Shown here piece by piece: positions 1 through 13,052 of a stretch of DNA of 64,000 nt. The notes beneath the pieces are model-generated. The model ran no database searches and was not told the origin of the DNA. It saw nothing but the letters and a program-made list of their open reading frames with translations. Both the position numbers and the translations under genes were made by a program. The DNA is from Ophthalmolycus amberensis (Eukaryota > Chordata > Actinopteri > Perciformes > Zoarcidae), in the NCBI GenBank assembly GCA_024529925.1, contig JAFEUB010000905.1, positions 254,216 to 318,215 on the forward strand, read 5' to 3'. Each line of letters opens with the position of its first letter. Position 1 is the first letter of the stretch.

Positions 1-72
1 GAGAAATCATTTTTGGATCTATTGTGATTAGTCGGATGATAATCTGCTGTCACAGAGGGAACTGGGTCTTGT

Positions 73-78
73 TTTATT
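73..78 (-). terminator. Candidate polyadenylation signal of rbm19
   Basis: AATAAA on the minus strand, about 350 bp past the rbm19 stop codon. The 3' UTR would cover roughly 50-429, where no other coding signal is seen. Confidence 0.45.
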
Positions 79-429
79 TCCAGCAAAATGTAGGAAGCAT
101 GTGTAGAACGGGGCATCGGTGCAGTCTTAGACCTCACGATGATTAGAAGAAGTACAACAGGCCACGACATGAGACATAAGACTTTAAAAGCATGGAATAA
201 AATTTTATAGTAAAACAAACATCGGTCCAATCATATAACTTTGAGGCATCATTCTATACAACCCATTACAAATCATGTAAGAAAACCAGAAGTTCCACAA
301 AGTTGATCAATTCCTTGTGATTAGTTCCTTCTGCACACGGTACTCAGGTCCTTATTTTGTTCATACAGAAACACACAGGAGCGCTGGTCAGAGTCGAGGC
401 TTCAAAAGAGATAATAGCGTTCAGGGAAC

Positions 430-1931
430 TCAGTCTTCCCCACCTCCAGTTTCCATCGTCTCCATAATTCCCTCCATAACTTCTGATTTTCGCTGCTTTT
501 TGGCGCCCACTGTCATGGAGGATAAATAATATAGAGGAAATAAATCAATAAACAGCGCAGCGTTGATTTCATTTCTTCATGTTGTTACAAAAGTTTGTTG
601 ATTTACCATGAAAATGTTCGGCTGTTTTCCGTCTCAATGTCTCTACTGTTTCCTCAGCATCAGCCCACTCCAGCACGAGGCGTCTCCCGTACAGATGGGT
701 GCTGTGGCACAGAGCAGCAAATGCTTTCTATGGAGATAACAGGGGCATAGTATCCATGATCAGCACTAGAGGACAGTAGATTTCCTAAATACATGTCTGA
801 AAGCTCACATAACACAAACCTTAGCGTCCTGTTTGGTGATGAAGTCAATAAAGCCAAAGCCTCTATGATTCCCTGAACCAGCTGCTTTCTTTGGAAGACG
901 GACTGTCTTCAGCTCTCCAAATGTACTGAAAGGACGGAGGGAGTAAATCATATTATTGTTAAATGATCAACACGGTGTGAATAAAAAAACAAACTGTTGT
1001 GTGCATGTGACGCCTACCAGAAGAGTTCCCGAATTTCCCTGACAGTCGCTTGGAAGGGGACGTTTCGCACAAGGATTTTGGATCCCGTCTGTTTCTTCTC
1101 GTCTTGCTTCTTCTTCCGTGACACTTCAGTAGTCCTGCACAAAGAAGAAACGACTGAGTGAGTAGTGACAACAGAAGTAAGGTATACATGCAACGCTTCT
1201 AGCTGAAGTCTGCCCCACAGACTATTAGAGTCGATATTAGAAATATGGAAAAAAATAAACACGTGGTGATATTCTCAAGCATATTTCATGCTAAAGGCCT
1301 TCTGATGCACATCTTACCTTGTGGCTCTCTCAGAAATCTTCAGCTCTAGCTGGTGATCATCTACAGTACAGTGCTGGTGGAGGGTTGAGACAAAGAACAC
1401 ACTTTAGTCAAGGACCAGGTTGTAGAGGAAGGTTGTCAGAAGGAGCATGGTATGGTACCTGTAGTTGCCTCAGGGCTTTCTGTGCTGCCTCTGCTGACTG
1501 ATACTGGACAAAACCGTAGCCCATGGACAACATGTTGCCTGGAAATCAAACCAACATTGTAAAGTAGTGTGAACTCTGATTCAGAGGTTTAAAAAAATAA
1601 AATAACAGACTGCTCTTGCAAAGCCTGAGAAAACACACATATATTGCCTTCTAATGTTATGTTACATTTACGCATGTGAAAGATCCTACTTTTAATGATT
1701 GGTACCTGTTTTATCTTTCTTCTTGGAGATGGTGCAGGATGTGATCTTGCCACATTTGGAGAACGTCTGCAACAAACAGAGAAAACAATATTAAACATTA
1801 AACCCTCATTCAGTATTACCAAACGTTACTGAGGGTTGAATTTATGAATTGACCCACCTCCTGTAGTTTCTCCTCTCTCGTGCTGAAATTAAGATTTTTA
1901 ATGAAAAGTGTTGAACCAGGAGCAGATTGCT

Positions 1932-1965
<34 letters not shown>

Positions 1966-4900
1966 TTCATCCTTCTTCTGCTCTTTCATTGCATCCTCTT
2001 TTTGTGCTACTTGGAGGACAAATGAAGACATTTTGGTTATTCCAATTCGTACATTTGTGTCTACAAAACTTCAGAAAGATTGTGTAGCATTGTATGTTCA
2101 TGAGTGTGTTTAAGTGATTTTACCTGGTTCTGGTTTGGCTGCCAAAAACACCCCCACGGGTGCCCACTCCAAATACAGCGGGATGTGATGGAACTACGGG
2201 TTTCAGAGATACAGTCAGTACAGTAAAAGCTTTTACAATGCCTCAAACATATGCTGCTGCTGCAGGTCTTGCTGGTATAAAGCTATACACACCTTGCTGT
2301 AGGCCAGCCGAGTGAAAGCTCGCTTCGCCTCAGTTGGCTCGAGGAACTCGATGACGGCGGTGAGGCCTGAGGGCGGCAGCAGCACTCGACCCAAAGAGCC
2401 ATGAGGGGAGAAAAGCTCCTCCAACTCCGACGCCGTCACTCCAGCTGGAAGGTTTTTCACCAGAATCACAGCTGTACTCCTCGCTGCTGCCGCCTGTACA
2501 GCAAGGCAACCAACACACGCGGGAAACAATCTTAACCACGGTAACTGCATTGTGGGCACGGCAAAATGTTTGTGGACAATTTAGCAACATGATAATGGGA
2601 GTGTGTATTCAGCATACCTGACTAAAGGAATCCAGACTGACACCGTTGTCTAGTAGGAACTGCCGAGTCTCTTGAACAATCTGCGTCTCACCCAGAGCCA
2701 TCCTCACTGCAAGACTTCCCTTTGACTCCTGGACCAGAGAAATATAAAGACACGTTTGCCTAATGATTCACATGTTGATGTAGCAGCAACAGATGAAAAA
2801 AAGATGCAATCACACAGACAAACAGCCCCCTCTTTCATTTGAATGGGAAGGCTGCATTGGCCTCGCCAAAGGCTGAGGGCCGCGTGCACCGTCGTGCGTG
2901 CGTCTGTGTCTGCAAAAACACACAGAGTCGCCTCAACATTTGCCCTCAAGCAATGCGATGTCATCCAGCAACGTCCTGCTCTGACCAGTTGAATACATGC
3001 AAGCATGGATTCTTGGTAGATACGTTTATAACATCATTGGCATATTTTTACTGTTTATCTTCAAAGATAAAAAATGTCCGTCATGATGACTTATCAGAGC
3101 AGTAAAATCCTTCCTCTTAACTTTATAAATCCCTTTGGAGTGTTTTGGCAACTGAAAAAAACCTTCAAACTCATGGATCTGATACTCAAACTGGACTTGA
3201 GATAGTACTTCATCCTCTCACTGGTACCTCAAGCATTTACGTTTCCCATGCATTGTTTTAATGCAGGAATGCTCACCGTCTGAACACCCACTAATGCTGG
3301 AGTTGAGGACCATTCATGTTGTAGAAGAAAAGGATATAAGCATTACTCACATGGTCCAGGACTTGGCTTTTTGTCGTGTTGTATTTTTCAGCAATGGCAT
3401 CTGCCACTGCACTTGTGCCCAGAAACAAGGCGTTCCAGTTGTGGGAGCTAGAAGGTAACATTAAATGAATAAGAGGAATAAGGGACGGCTCATGTAATTG
3501 ATCTTTATGAGTAAATTCAGAGAAACCAAAAACACAGAAGCAGAGGGTTAATGTGAATAAATATACTGCATATACCTGGAACTAGAAGCTTTATTTTTAG
3601 CATCTTTTTGCCGTTTGTAAGTCGACGAGCCAGGACCACCAGCATCTGAAGACTCTGTCTTTTCCTTCTTCAGTGTGGAGGGAAGCAGGTGAAGCATCCG
3701 GCCCTAAAAGCATGTGAGAATGAATGTAATCAGCGTCAACTTAAGTTGTACTACTGAATCCAGACGCCATTACAGGTGCTGTGGCGTACAGATGTATGTC
3801 AAACATCAGTTGGAGATCAAATACCTGAAATACATGTCCATCCAGCTGAGCCAGAGCGGTCACAGCATGCTCTGGTATCATGTACGTCACGAAAGCGAAT
3901 CCTTTAGGTTTCTTGGTTAGATTGTCAATAGGGAAGAGCATCTCAGCTACAGGACCTGTAAAGATTGTAAAGTTATGATCACCTCTGAAAAGAGTGAAAG
4001 CTTGTGTGAACTTGTGTGTGTATGAAAGTTGTATTTTTGAATTCACCATGTTTGTCAAATAGCTCTTTGATCTCTTCCTCAGTGCAGGTGTAAGGAAGGT
4101 TCCTGATGAAGAGTCGACCCGACTCTGCAACATCTTCCTCTTCCTCATCCTCCTTCAGCTTCCTGGTGAAGTTCCTGTCAATTTCCTTGTCCTTCCTGTC
4201 ACTCTTGCCTTTACCCCCAGAGGCATCCACACGGAAGACCTCAATGTAACGCCCGCCTGAAACACACAGGCAGAAGGTATGTCACCGTTAGCCAGTCATC
4301 ATATACACCTCGGGGTACATATTTAACATAGGACATATTATTTCTCACCTATGTAGTCTTTATTCTTCTTCAAAGCCTTTTCCACCTCTTCATCAGAGTG
4401 CAAGTCCGCATATACATAACCTGAAACGCACGCACATACAGTCAACATGGACACATACATCTATCTACCCACCAGACACGTGGTATACAGAACAATATAT
4501 CTATGAAAACATTACAATTATTGAAAAATGCTTTCAATAACGTACCTGTTCTATTTCCGCTTTCGTTCTTCCCAATCCTGATTGCTACAGGTTTCAGCGG
4601 CGTCATGAACTCTCGGATTTGTTGCTGTTGATGTAACACATAAAAAAATGTTTGTGTCGTAGATGCAGACGCTGAAATATAACGTGTATCATCACTGCTC
4701 CTCTGAAACCCGGAGGCTCTTGTTCGCTCACCTCTTTCACATTGAACGGGGCTCCTCTGAGCTTCACCGTGAACTCGGTCGTCGGCTCCATCTACAACAA
4801 ACGGTATTTGTAAAAGCAGAAAACAAATACTGTGCTGCACTGAACAGCAGAGTTCAATGTGTAGATTTAAACAGTCACCTCTTGCTTGGCAGTTTTCTTC

Positions 4901-6817
4901 GCTTTGCTCTGCTTCTTATCCTCAGAAGAAACTGCAGTTTTGGTCTTTGACACGTTGTCTCTGTCACCGCTCTCGTAGGCGCTGTCTGTGTGCTGCACGG
5001 GACCGCAATCCTCATTTTCGTCAACATCATGCTTCTCTTCACTCTCCTCCATTGTGTCGCCTGTCTGTGCCACCTTTGAGCGCAGGTACTCCATATCCGA
5101 TAAGCCAGACTTCAGTGCTTCTTTAGTGGCACCTGAAAGCAACAACAATATGGAGACCGGTCAATCATGCACTTCTTTCTTTCCTTTTCTATTCATACTG
5201 TGTACTTATAAGCTTGTGATGTGAAGCATTTGTAACACAGTGATGAATGTATTCATTGCTCTTCATTGACTGTAACCAGTACCCCACACAGGCCAGACTG
5301 AACCAACTGCTGCTCTTGAGACTGTTAAGTCAAACACATTTCCAGGTTTAGAACTACAAATTTGCACTAAAATGTCAGAAGAGGTGACTGACAGATCGTG
5401 CACTTCCTTTATGATGAATACATTGACACTGTGTAAATCAAGTCTTCGGAGGATGCAGGCTCTCAATTGGGAAACAGCTTTCATCTACAGGACCTACACT
5501 AAAAAGGGACCGCCGTCACCAACCTTCATCTTCGTCATCTACGTCTTCCTCTTCCTCATCCTCGGACTGTTCTGAATCAAAGTTGAGGTAATCATCCGAA
5601 GCTGGCTTCTTCTTGCCCGGAGCCTTCGCCCGTCCAGCGTCGGGATCGGTAGTTTGCTGCACGGTGTCATTGGCCCAGGTCGGGGCTTGGCTTCGATTCT
5701 GATGCACTGACAGGAACTCCTTGAATCCCTGATCCTCTTCCAGCTGAGACACACGACAAGTGCACACGCCATGATTAGAGCTTACATAGACTAAGAATTA
5801 AATATATTAAAAACAATGTTTGTCATAATCATCAAATATCACAGGTAGACATTAATAAATGTGACAGTATCAAGTACATGACATATTTACAATACAATAA
5901 ATGATTACAAGATCAGAACTGGGGTGATGTAGAGGGAATACTGTCATGAGTAATGACAAATATACGAGATGAAAATGTAAATTATGTCCATATTTAACTA
6001 TTTTAATGAGGCTGATTAAGAGCTGGTTGCATCTCATTCACATTCAGATCTCATATAATTAACTTTTAACAAACATAGTTGCTGAATGTCACATGTACTC
6101 ACATCTCCAAGAGCGCCGTCGGTTTCCTTTTTCTGAAAGCAGAAACAAAAGAAATCACTTTTATAGACGGGACAGTGCTGCAGAGCTTCACTGCATCATT
6201 CTACACTAAGATAACGGCATTACTCTGTGGCTGTCCAGATAGTGATATAGGAACGATTTTAGTAAGAGTTGCATGTAACTTCTCATCATTTTGTGTCTGC
6301 AGGTACCTTTTTGCGGTCAGTACCAGCAGGAGACGAGGGTTTGTCCGGGCCTGAGCTCTGGGTATGTTTGCTCCAGGCTTTTGCTTTGGTGGGGTCTCCA
6401 AAAGCCTTACACATCTCCACCTGGAATACATGACAACCATGGGGTTCACATGTGGAGAAACAACAACGTCAACAACGCGCATGCGCAGCTGTGCAGCCGT
6501 GACTGCCCTACCGTCACTCTGGATGTGTCCACGAAGCTCTTGTTGAAATGTTTCAGAGCTCCGTTCGCATCTTCCTCCGCTTTAAAACCCACGAAGCCGA
6601 ACTTGCGGAACTTGCCGTCCTTGGTAAACTTCAGAGAGCAGTCTGTCACTGTGCCAAAGGCAGCAAACATCGACCTGAACCTCTCCTCTTTCATCTGCAC
6701 ACAAGACACACAGTAGTGTTACATCTTCACATGGGCCGAAACAAAACGAAACGTCTGCTCACATCCGGGAGGGTTACTTACCCCATTAGGGAGATTTTTA
6801 ACGATGAGTCTCGACAT
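430..6817 (-). CDS. rbm19: RNA-binding protein 19, complete 24-exon gene
   Basis: Nucleolar RNA-binding protein (yeast Mrd1 counterpart) needed for pre-rRNA processing and small-subunit biogenesis. Exons, high to low: 6817-6782, 6694-6512, 6420-6307, 6132-6103, 5743-5524, 5132-4879, 4791-4732, 4624-4546, 4420-4349, 4256-4047, 3955-3825, 3703-3576, 3447-3351, 2728-2618, 2493-2293, 2193-2124, 2009-1858, 1766-1706, 1538-1459, 1373-1318, 1134-1018, 925-820, 727-607, 509-430. They sum to 2769 nt (922 aa; human about 960). Six RRMs are visible: RRM1 from residue 2 ([11 protein letters not shown]), RRM2 about 280-358, RRM3 about 396-470 ([10 protein letters not shown]), RRM4 about 582-660 ([11 protein letters not shown]), RRM5 about 700-780 (TLFIKNLNF) and RRM6 about 799-880 (KILVRNVPF). 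Acidic linkers lie between RRM1 and RRM2 and before RRM5. All junctions are GT-AG and keep frame. No lesion seen. Confidence 0.96.
1921..1980 (-). repeat. GAG/GAA trinucleotide run inside rbm19 exon 17
   Basis: A TCC/TCT-type triplet run on the plus strand encodes an almost pure Asp/Glu tract (about 16 residues) on the minus strand just before RRM5. The repeat is coding and in frame, so length changes would only lengthen or shorten the acidic linker. Confidence 0.85.
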
Positions 6818-9272
6818 AGTTATAGTAGTTGTAAATCCACAAATACAGCACAAGCCTGATTTCTAAATATATGTCAACAAACAAGCGTGGATGCTGCTCT
6901 AGGACGCCATGTTTGAGTGGGAGGAGCCTTCTTCTTCTTCTTCTTCTTCTTCTCTTTCTCCGTATAAGCGCATTTCCGACATCTGCTGGACTGGAGGACT
7001 GGAGTGTGGCGAAGAATACATCTGCAGGAAGGTAAATTCATCCTGCTAAACCTGTTTCTTTTAGACCTGTAAATTAAATTACTGTCTATTGTTCTCGATC
7101 AGTGATTAATGTAAAAGCACATCCACTTAAACAATGTTAGATCTGTGAGGATGGCTTACTTGTCTTTACTTAATTATTTTCATTCCATGCTAGTTTACAC
7201 TTTTTCTCCACTTTGTGCTTTTTGACTCACTGCATTCATTTGACAGCTTCTTGCTTTACATAATAAGATTATTCATATGATCATCTTATAAAATATGATG
7301 CATTGCTATTTATTATACGAAAGTATAAAAGTATATTCGATTTAATTGCTAATTAGCTAATTCTAATAAAATTAGCCTCACTAACTACAACAGTAAAATG
7401 CTACTTGTACATATCAGTAAAACTAAAACAGTAACATGCAATAGAAACACTCACAGGGGTCACTGTTCTACTTTTGATACTATAAGTACATTTTGTTAGT
7501 AATAATGAAGTACTTTGCTTAAGTGCTTGACTTGTGTAATGGAGTATTTTTATGTTGCAATATTGCTAGTTTTTTCTTCAGTAAAGCATCTCAATACTTC
7601 TTCCACTACTCTCCATCGCCTGATGCATCGGGGTAAGTGGTAAAACAAAGTTGTCCGGAGCCCCATACAGTCATTTGAATCTCAGGAGCAAAATATAAAC
7701 CTGAACTTAAATAATGTATGGTTTTGATTTGGATAGTTTCACTGAAGAGACATTTATAATCCTAACAAATTATAGGATTTTATTATTATGTGACCTCACA
7801 AATACCTACAAGTAGAAAGGCACAAAAAGCCTTATGGTAAGACCTACATGTGCCATAAAGTGTCTGCAGATTGTAAATACGTCATATTGGCAGTTGACTG
7901 TATATATAAGTCTTCATTGACTGTACATACAATAGGCTGGAAATCCCAGGTTGACTATATGTCTTTTTTCATTTTATTGCAAATTTGAGTATATGCACCA
8001 CTAAGGTCCAATATCATCTGAAATGATAAGCAGCTTAAGACAGGCCCTACATTATTACTTTATCTCGAGGCCCTCTTGTTCAAGGGCCCCTGTGTGAAAA
8101 CCATATTTTTATAATTGTTGTTTATGTTGTGCACAGTGTGTGACCTGAGGCAAATACTGCAGCACAAGCTCACTGTTTCTGCTGAGAGAAATATAATTCT
8201 GGGAAGTTTGCCATGAATACCTGGAAGAAAGCAGGGTGCAGTGCAGTACAGTAAAGCTTATTTATGTCCTGTTTTGTGTCTGTTCTATTCATGCATGGTC
8301 TATGCTCCTGACTGAGACAACAACTTGCTGCAACTCTGTCACGTATTCGTTAAAACCGGGAATGTGTAACTCTTTGCCATCATTCATATCACAGAAGGAC
8401 ATAAATATAAGACTATAATGGGCCACTAAGGCAGATACAGTATATCGATAGGCGGTTTCAGATAAATGTATAACTCAACATTATTATTTTCATTTCCATT
8501 TGATCATCACAAAGCATAAGTTTCTTCAAGTAGGGATTTTCTTCTAACAGCCAAAGAAAGGAATATATTCTGAATCAACTTTCCTCATGGCTACCATGCT
8601 TCATTTTAATCCTTTTATATTTTAAGAGAAGGTATTTGTTAAGATTACTGTAATTAAATAGCCTCCTTTGCTGTGTGTTTACTTTTAAACCAGGCAACAA
8701 TGACGGAGCAGCCTACATTTATGCTGTTGTAGTAAAATTAAGAGGATGGTGCAGTTAAGTTTGTGTCAATCCTCTTTAACGTTTGACCTACTGAGAGAAG
8801 TTGGTTGCCACACATATTCACACTGAAATAGTTGCTGTTTGGAGGTCACATGAACTATTTTGAAGTAACCATGTGAAATGAAAACAAGTATAGTCTATTC
8901 TCCAATAACTACCAAAGTTCTTTTCTGCCCCTGTATATACATGCTTGACACACACTTCAATGAACACTTTGTTCTCCAGGTCACACGGCACACTGAGGTC
9001 AGAACAATGTCTGACTCAACTGAAATTCTGAAAGCTTTTTTCTCAATTTATTTTTATTGAAAAAAATCTCAATAGAGCACTAAAGACATGTAATAAAGAC
9101 TACCCAGTTCATCTGTGAAGTCTAAGGTACCATAATGTATCATCAACATTTTTTATAGTGATGTACTATGTTGTGTGTGAGTGTGTGTGGACTATAAATC
9201 CTTCTGGCAGTTATTCATCTTTGTGACATTAATAATGTGAGACATAAAAACCCCTGAGTCATGGTTGATACT
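6818..9272. other. Intergenic stretch upstream of rbm19
   Basis: No gene recognised. A CTT-repeat tract (about 6929-6955) lies close upstream of the rbm19 start. A short GC-richer segment at about 6960-7031 ending in GGAAG before GTAAAT could be a non-coding exon in either orientation, but this is unproven. The rest is AT-rich and includes one dispersed teleost repeat at about 7385-7606. Open frames here are short and have no family resemblance. Confidence 0.6.
7385..7606 (+). mobile_element. Dispersed teleost repeat, copy 1
   Basis: Begins near 'acagtaaaatgctacttgtac' in composition and ends in 'ctcaatacttcttccacta'. The ending and the internal TACTTTTAA-rich text resemble a very common non-autonomous repeat of fish genomes. 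A second copy lies at about 37.98-38.41 kb. The family name is not assigned. Confidence 0.55.
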
Positions 9273-10323
9273 TCATGTCGACGTTAATAACAGCGTCGGC
9301 CCTGCTCTGTCAGCATTGTGGGCCTTTTTGTGGCTGAACGTCTTGAACTCATTCTGGATTTCGACGAAGGTTTTGTTCTTGGTTTCAGGAATGACAAGGT
9401 AAATGTATATCGCCATTAAAGGGGCATAACAAACACAAGAGTGCTCACATATATCATTTAAAGGAGTTGTTGCTCAGTCCTCAGTTTTGTTTGGAATGAC
9501 AATCAACTGTTACGTGTATGCATGTACCATATTTATTTATGTTTTAGCCTGTTATTAGTAGAATATTAATGCTTTAAAGGCTTTCATGGCATAAAAACAT
9601 TATGAGAGGGCAATGATTGTTCCAGGTATTAGCAAACCTAAACCCTTACAAGGGAAACAGTTATGGCTTGTAAAAAACTTTACATTTTGTTTTCAAAATG
9701 CATGAAAATATTAATTAAAGGTCTTATTGTTTTTCCTTTGGCAAGTGACCATGGATGGCATAAGCAGGACAAAGCTCTTTACCCAAAGTCATTACCCAAA
9801 AAAAAGGACGTTGCCTGGCTTCACTGTCGTCTACTAATTCCTGATGATAGGATATCTTATTGGGATTTATCCCTTACATATTTGTGCATTTACCAGACAT
9901 CACTATAGGTGTGTGGATCTGTAGGCCTATTGTGATATAAATGTAATTTGATGATGTAATTGATGTGCAATACTGACTGCAATATTTGGTTTGTAACAGT
10001 ACTAAACAAAAACATAGACAGTAGTGTTGTTACCATTGTGGGAGCATTGATGACAGATACATTATATCCATACTGAAAGGTTCCCCCTATACATGCAGCA
10101 CAGGCAGCCAGCAGAAGTGATTTGTTGGGAAACTGCAATAAAACAGATACAAAACAATTATTTACATTTCATTGCTGATAGAAAACTGCGTCCCAACGCT
10201 TCTACAGATACAGATTTCTCATCTAAAACTCTTATTTTATTATAATTCACATACCTTTGGTTGCTTATCTTTGGTTTCTTTAATAAGCAGAGGTTGATAT
10301 TCCTCCGCAAATTCTGATGGCAT
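9273..10323 (-). pseudogene. Remnant of SLC2A11-like (GLUT11-type) facilitative sugar transporter
   Basis: Three exons can be read. Exon 1 (10323-10255) gives a 23-residue N-terminus starting MPSEFAEEYQPLL. Exon 2 (10132-10034) gives the first membrane segment, AACAACIGGTFQYGYN, then SVINAPT. A terminal exon (about 9443-9273) gives VIPETKNKTFVEIQNEF, a short tail and TGA. GLUT family proteins are about 500 aa over roughly 12 exons; the last two motifs are the hallmark start of TM1 and the post-TM12 PETKGK motif. The only space between exon 2 and the terminal exon is 590 bp (9444-10033). I find no exons for TM2-TM11 there, so the middle of the gene appears deleted. The IGGTFQ-GYN-S-INAPT pattern favours SLC2A11 over the GLUT5 branch. 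The retained exons have no stop codons and good splice sites, so the loss may be recent, or the assembly may be collapsed. Confidence 0.75.
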
Positions 10324-13050
10324 TTTGTCGCTGATGTTTTGCTCAAAGTCCAATATTGTTTGTCGTATTGAGTAGCCTATCCTTCATGTAAAGAGTTTGC
10401 TCTCAACAGGAGACTTAAATGATGGTGGGGGGATGATTTCATCCCTTATCCTGAGGAAATACAAGTGATCTATTGTCATAATGTGACGCGAGGTGAAGAT
10501 AACTGGCACCATTATTCCGTGTCTATCAAGATTTCACGGCATTACACTGTAGCTGCATCAAAATAGGAGATTCAATTTGCGTTTAGAATTCTCCGAAAGA
10601 GAGAAGTAGCTACATCTACCCGAGCGAAGAGAAGCTGTTACGCAAAACCGACTGTTTCCCAAAACACATAAAATAGGATGAAAAGTTTTTAATGTAGGTT
10701 CATTCTGTGTAGATAACAGCATCAGAGGTTTCCTATCAGCTGTAGAGGAGGCCAGGGAGATAAAAAGACTAACGTTAACTCAATATATACAGTTATTATT
10801 ATTATTATTATGAACTTGTGTTACATCTTAAATGTCATGAAAGTGCAACATAGGCCGATAAGATGTTGGATACAGACGTACATTTTGTGGCCTAATTCAG
10901 AGCAGTAAACATGATGTGTTGACTCCCCCTATGTTTCAAACATTAGAAGAGCAGTCGGTGAAGTGAGCATTCAGACAAGCTGTCAAAGCTCATGAAATGC
11001 ACCGTGATATTCTTTGTTATCATTGTCTGATTTATCTTTTTCATCATGAAGGCTCCTCTGATGGACCAGCTGGGAAAATTTGCATACATTCTGGAAAATC
11101 TAATTATTAACTGCTTATTACCATTAATAACTGAAGACATGAATAATTTGAATGTGAGAAACCAATAAGCATTAACCAATATTTACACCTGCATTATTAC
11201 CAAATACAAAGGATCTGATCTCGAAGCAAAGTGATTTTTCACAGCCTATAGCGACCAAGACTAATCACTGGATCTTCACAACATGAATATAAATGATATA
11301 TTAACCATTACTAAAGTTTTACAGCTTATAATCCCTTTATAAAGAGTGTCTCATTAAGATGAGGCACATAGATTTTAGACTACATTTGATTCTTCTTTAC
11401 ACTAACTTTGGCACCGACTACTTTTCATTTGAGCATCAGCCAACATGAATAACAATACAAAATGTATGAAGAAATAAAAAAGAAACCCCAACACCTGCTT
11501 TTCTGCAGCAAACCCTCCCACTGCGCCACATACATGTCATCGCAGTGATAAAATGATGACTTCGGATGTCCGGATGGCAAAAATATTTACTGGTTACAAG
11601 TCAAAACAAAGTAACACCTTCTAAGATGTTAAAGGGTTTTCGAGGGTTGATTCAAACTCACCTCTCTCTTTGGTTGCACAGACTCCTCATCGAAGTTCAT
11701 TTTTGGGAAGCTCCGGTATAATGTTTGAATGGACCATTTATAATGGATGTTCCACTTCAGTCGAAGCACTAATATAATGCCAGCCTATTGTAAGGTGAAG
11801 CGTATGATCTCAGCTGCAGGGGGAGACTCATTAACTGGTTAAAGCACATTCCTGAATGGGTCTGAGGCTGAAGACGGGTCTGCTGACACAAATACAGAAA
11901 TAATATTTAGCCCTTGTTTTCTAAATGAATTGAATGGGACACTTTCTGTGAGATAGTTTTAATCCATTCCTACAAACAGTCATGATTCCAATGTTCTCCA
12001 TTCATGTGCCAGAAACCATTATGATCAGCAGAAGACTGTAGACTACTAGAGTACACCACGAGTCATACATGCCTGGAAATAGTATTTTCAGTATTACATA
12101 TTTAAATATTTTAAATTACCGTACTGTTATTATCATATCAAAAAATGTATAAATATGGCCTGCTTTAAGTGCTTTCATCCCAAGTTTATTGTCAAGTCGG
12201 TAGCAAATAAAATAATAAATTAAATTTGATTCCGCTATAAAAGATGAATGCATTTTTCTGTTTAAGGCCTAATGTGCAATCACATCAATGGTTGTCACAC
12301 ATGTTGATTAACTTTAGGTCTATAACAGAACAACTCATTCATAAACTCAAGTACAAGTCAACATCAGTTGCTCTTAATTGATGCCAATATCAGCTCATAA
12401 TCACTCTGAGGGGCATGCTGTTCTGTACGTAACACCCAAAGTGTTCACCGGCCAAAAACGTTTCATCCTGCAAGAATTGGGTCACACCAGAGTCTGGCCA
12501 TTTAAACCAGAAAGTGAAAATCCAGCAAAATAGAACCGACACATTCCCTACTACTCCCACTCCTGTTAATCCCTGAAAATGTACAATTCAGTTGTGTGAG
12601 CAGCAGACAGTGTGCAGTGATTATGTCATCCTCAGACCGATCTGCTCCACACACAGCAGATAAAAGAAACATGTGACGAGAAGCTCTAGGAACACCATGT
12701 GATTCACAGCTAGAAGCCCTCCTTCCAAACAAAACCTAATTTGTGTGTAATATAAAACAAAAACATGTTTGAGCGACTAGAGTCCATTATTTATTTCCCT
12801 CAAATCATCACATTTGTTCCCTTAATTCACAAAAGATTACCCGACACATCCTGAAGACAACTTGCTCCAAAATAAAATGTGAGTCAGTTATTTGGTGGTA
12901 AACAGCAATTATTTATTGAAATGAAATTAAAAAGAATAAGTACCAGATCTATTGCATTATTGCAACATTTTGTTTCTGTAAGGGGGGGTTACGCTACTGT
13001 TTGTTTTTTTCACTCTTGTAGGATGCAGTGAACACAAATATACAAGGAAC
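10324..13050. other. Intergenic / decayed-transporter upstream region
   Basis: Apart from the candidate first exon at 11662-11700, nothing coding is supported. An ATT triplet run lies at about 10797-10811. The rest is AT-rich non-repetitive sequence with short chance open frames. Confidence 0.55.
11662..11700 (-). CDS. Possible alternative first exon of the SLC2A11-like locus
   Basis: An ATG-initiated 13-codon segment (MNFDEESVQPKRE) is followed at once by a strong GTGAGT donor in phase 0. That phase matches the SLC2A11-like exon 2 at 10132. Its composition (acidic, then basic, before TM1) is like GLUT N-termini. It may be an alternative first exon or the relic first exon of a tandem transporter copy. 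Short and unproven. Confidence 0.35.
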
Positions 13051-13052
13051 AT

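Noticed and set aside
1880..2113. Poly-serine frame on the plus strand
   Set aside because: Antisense of the acidic run in rbm19 exon 17.
9663..9908. An 81-residue plus-strand frame between transporter exons
   Set aside because: No similarity to GLUT segments and wrong strand; chance frame in AT-rich DNA.
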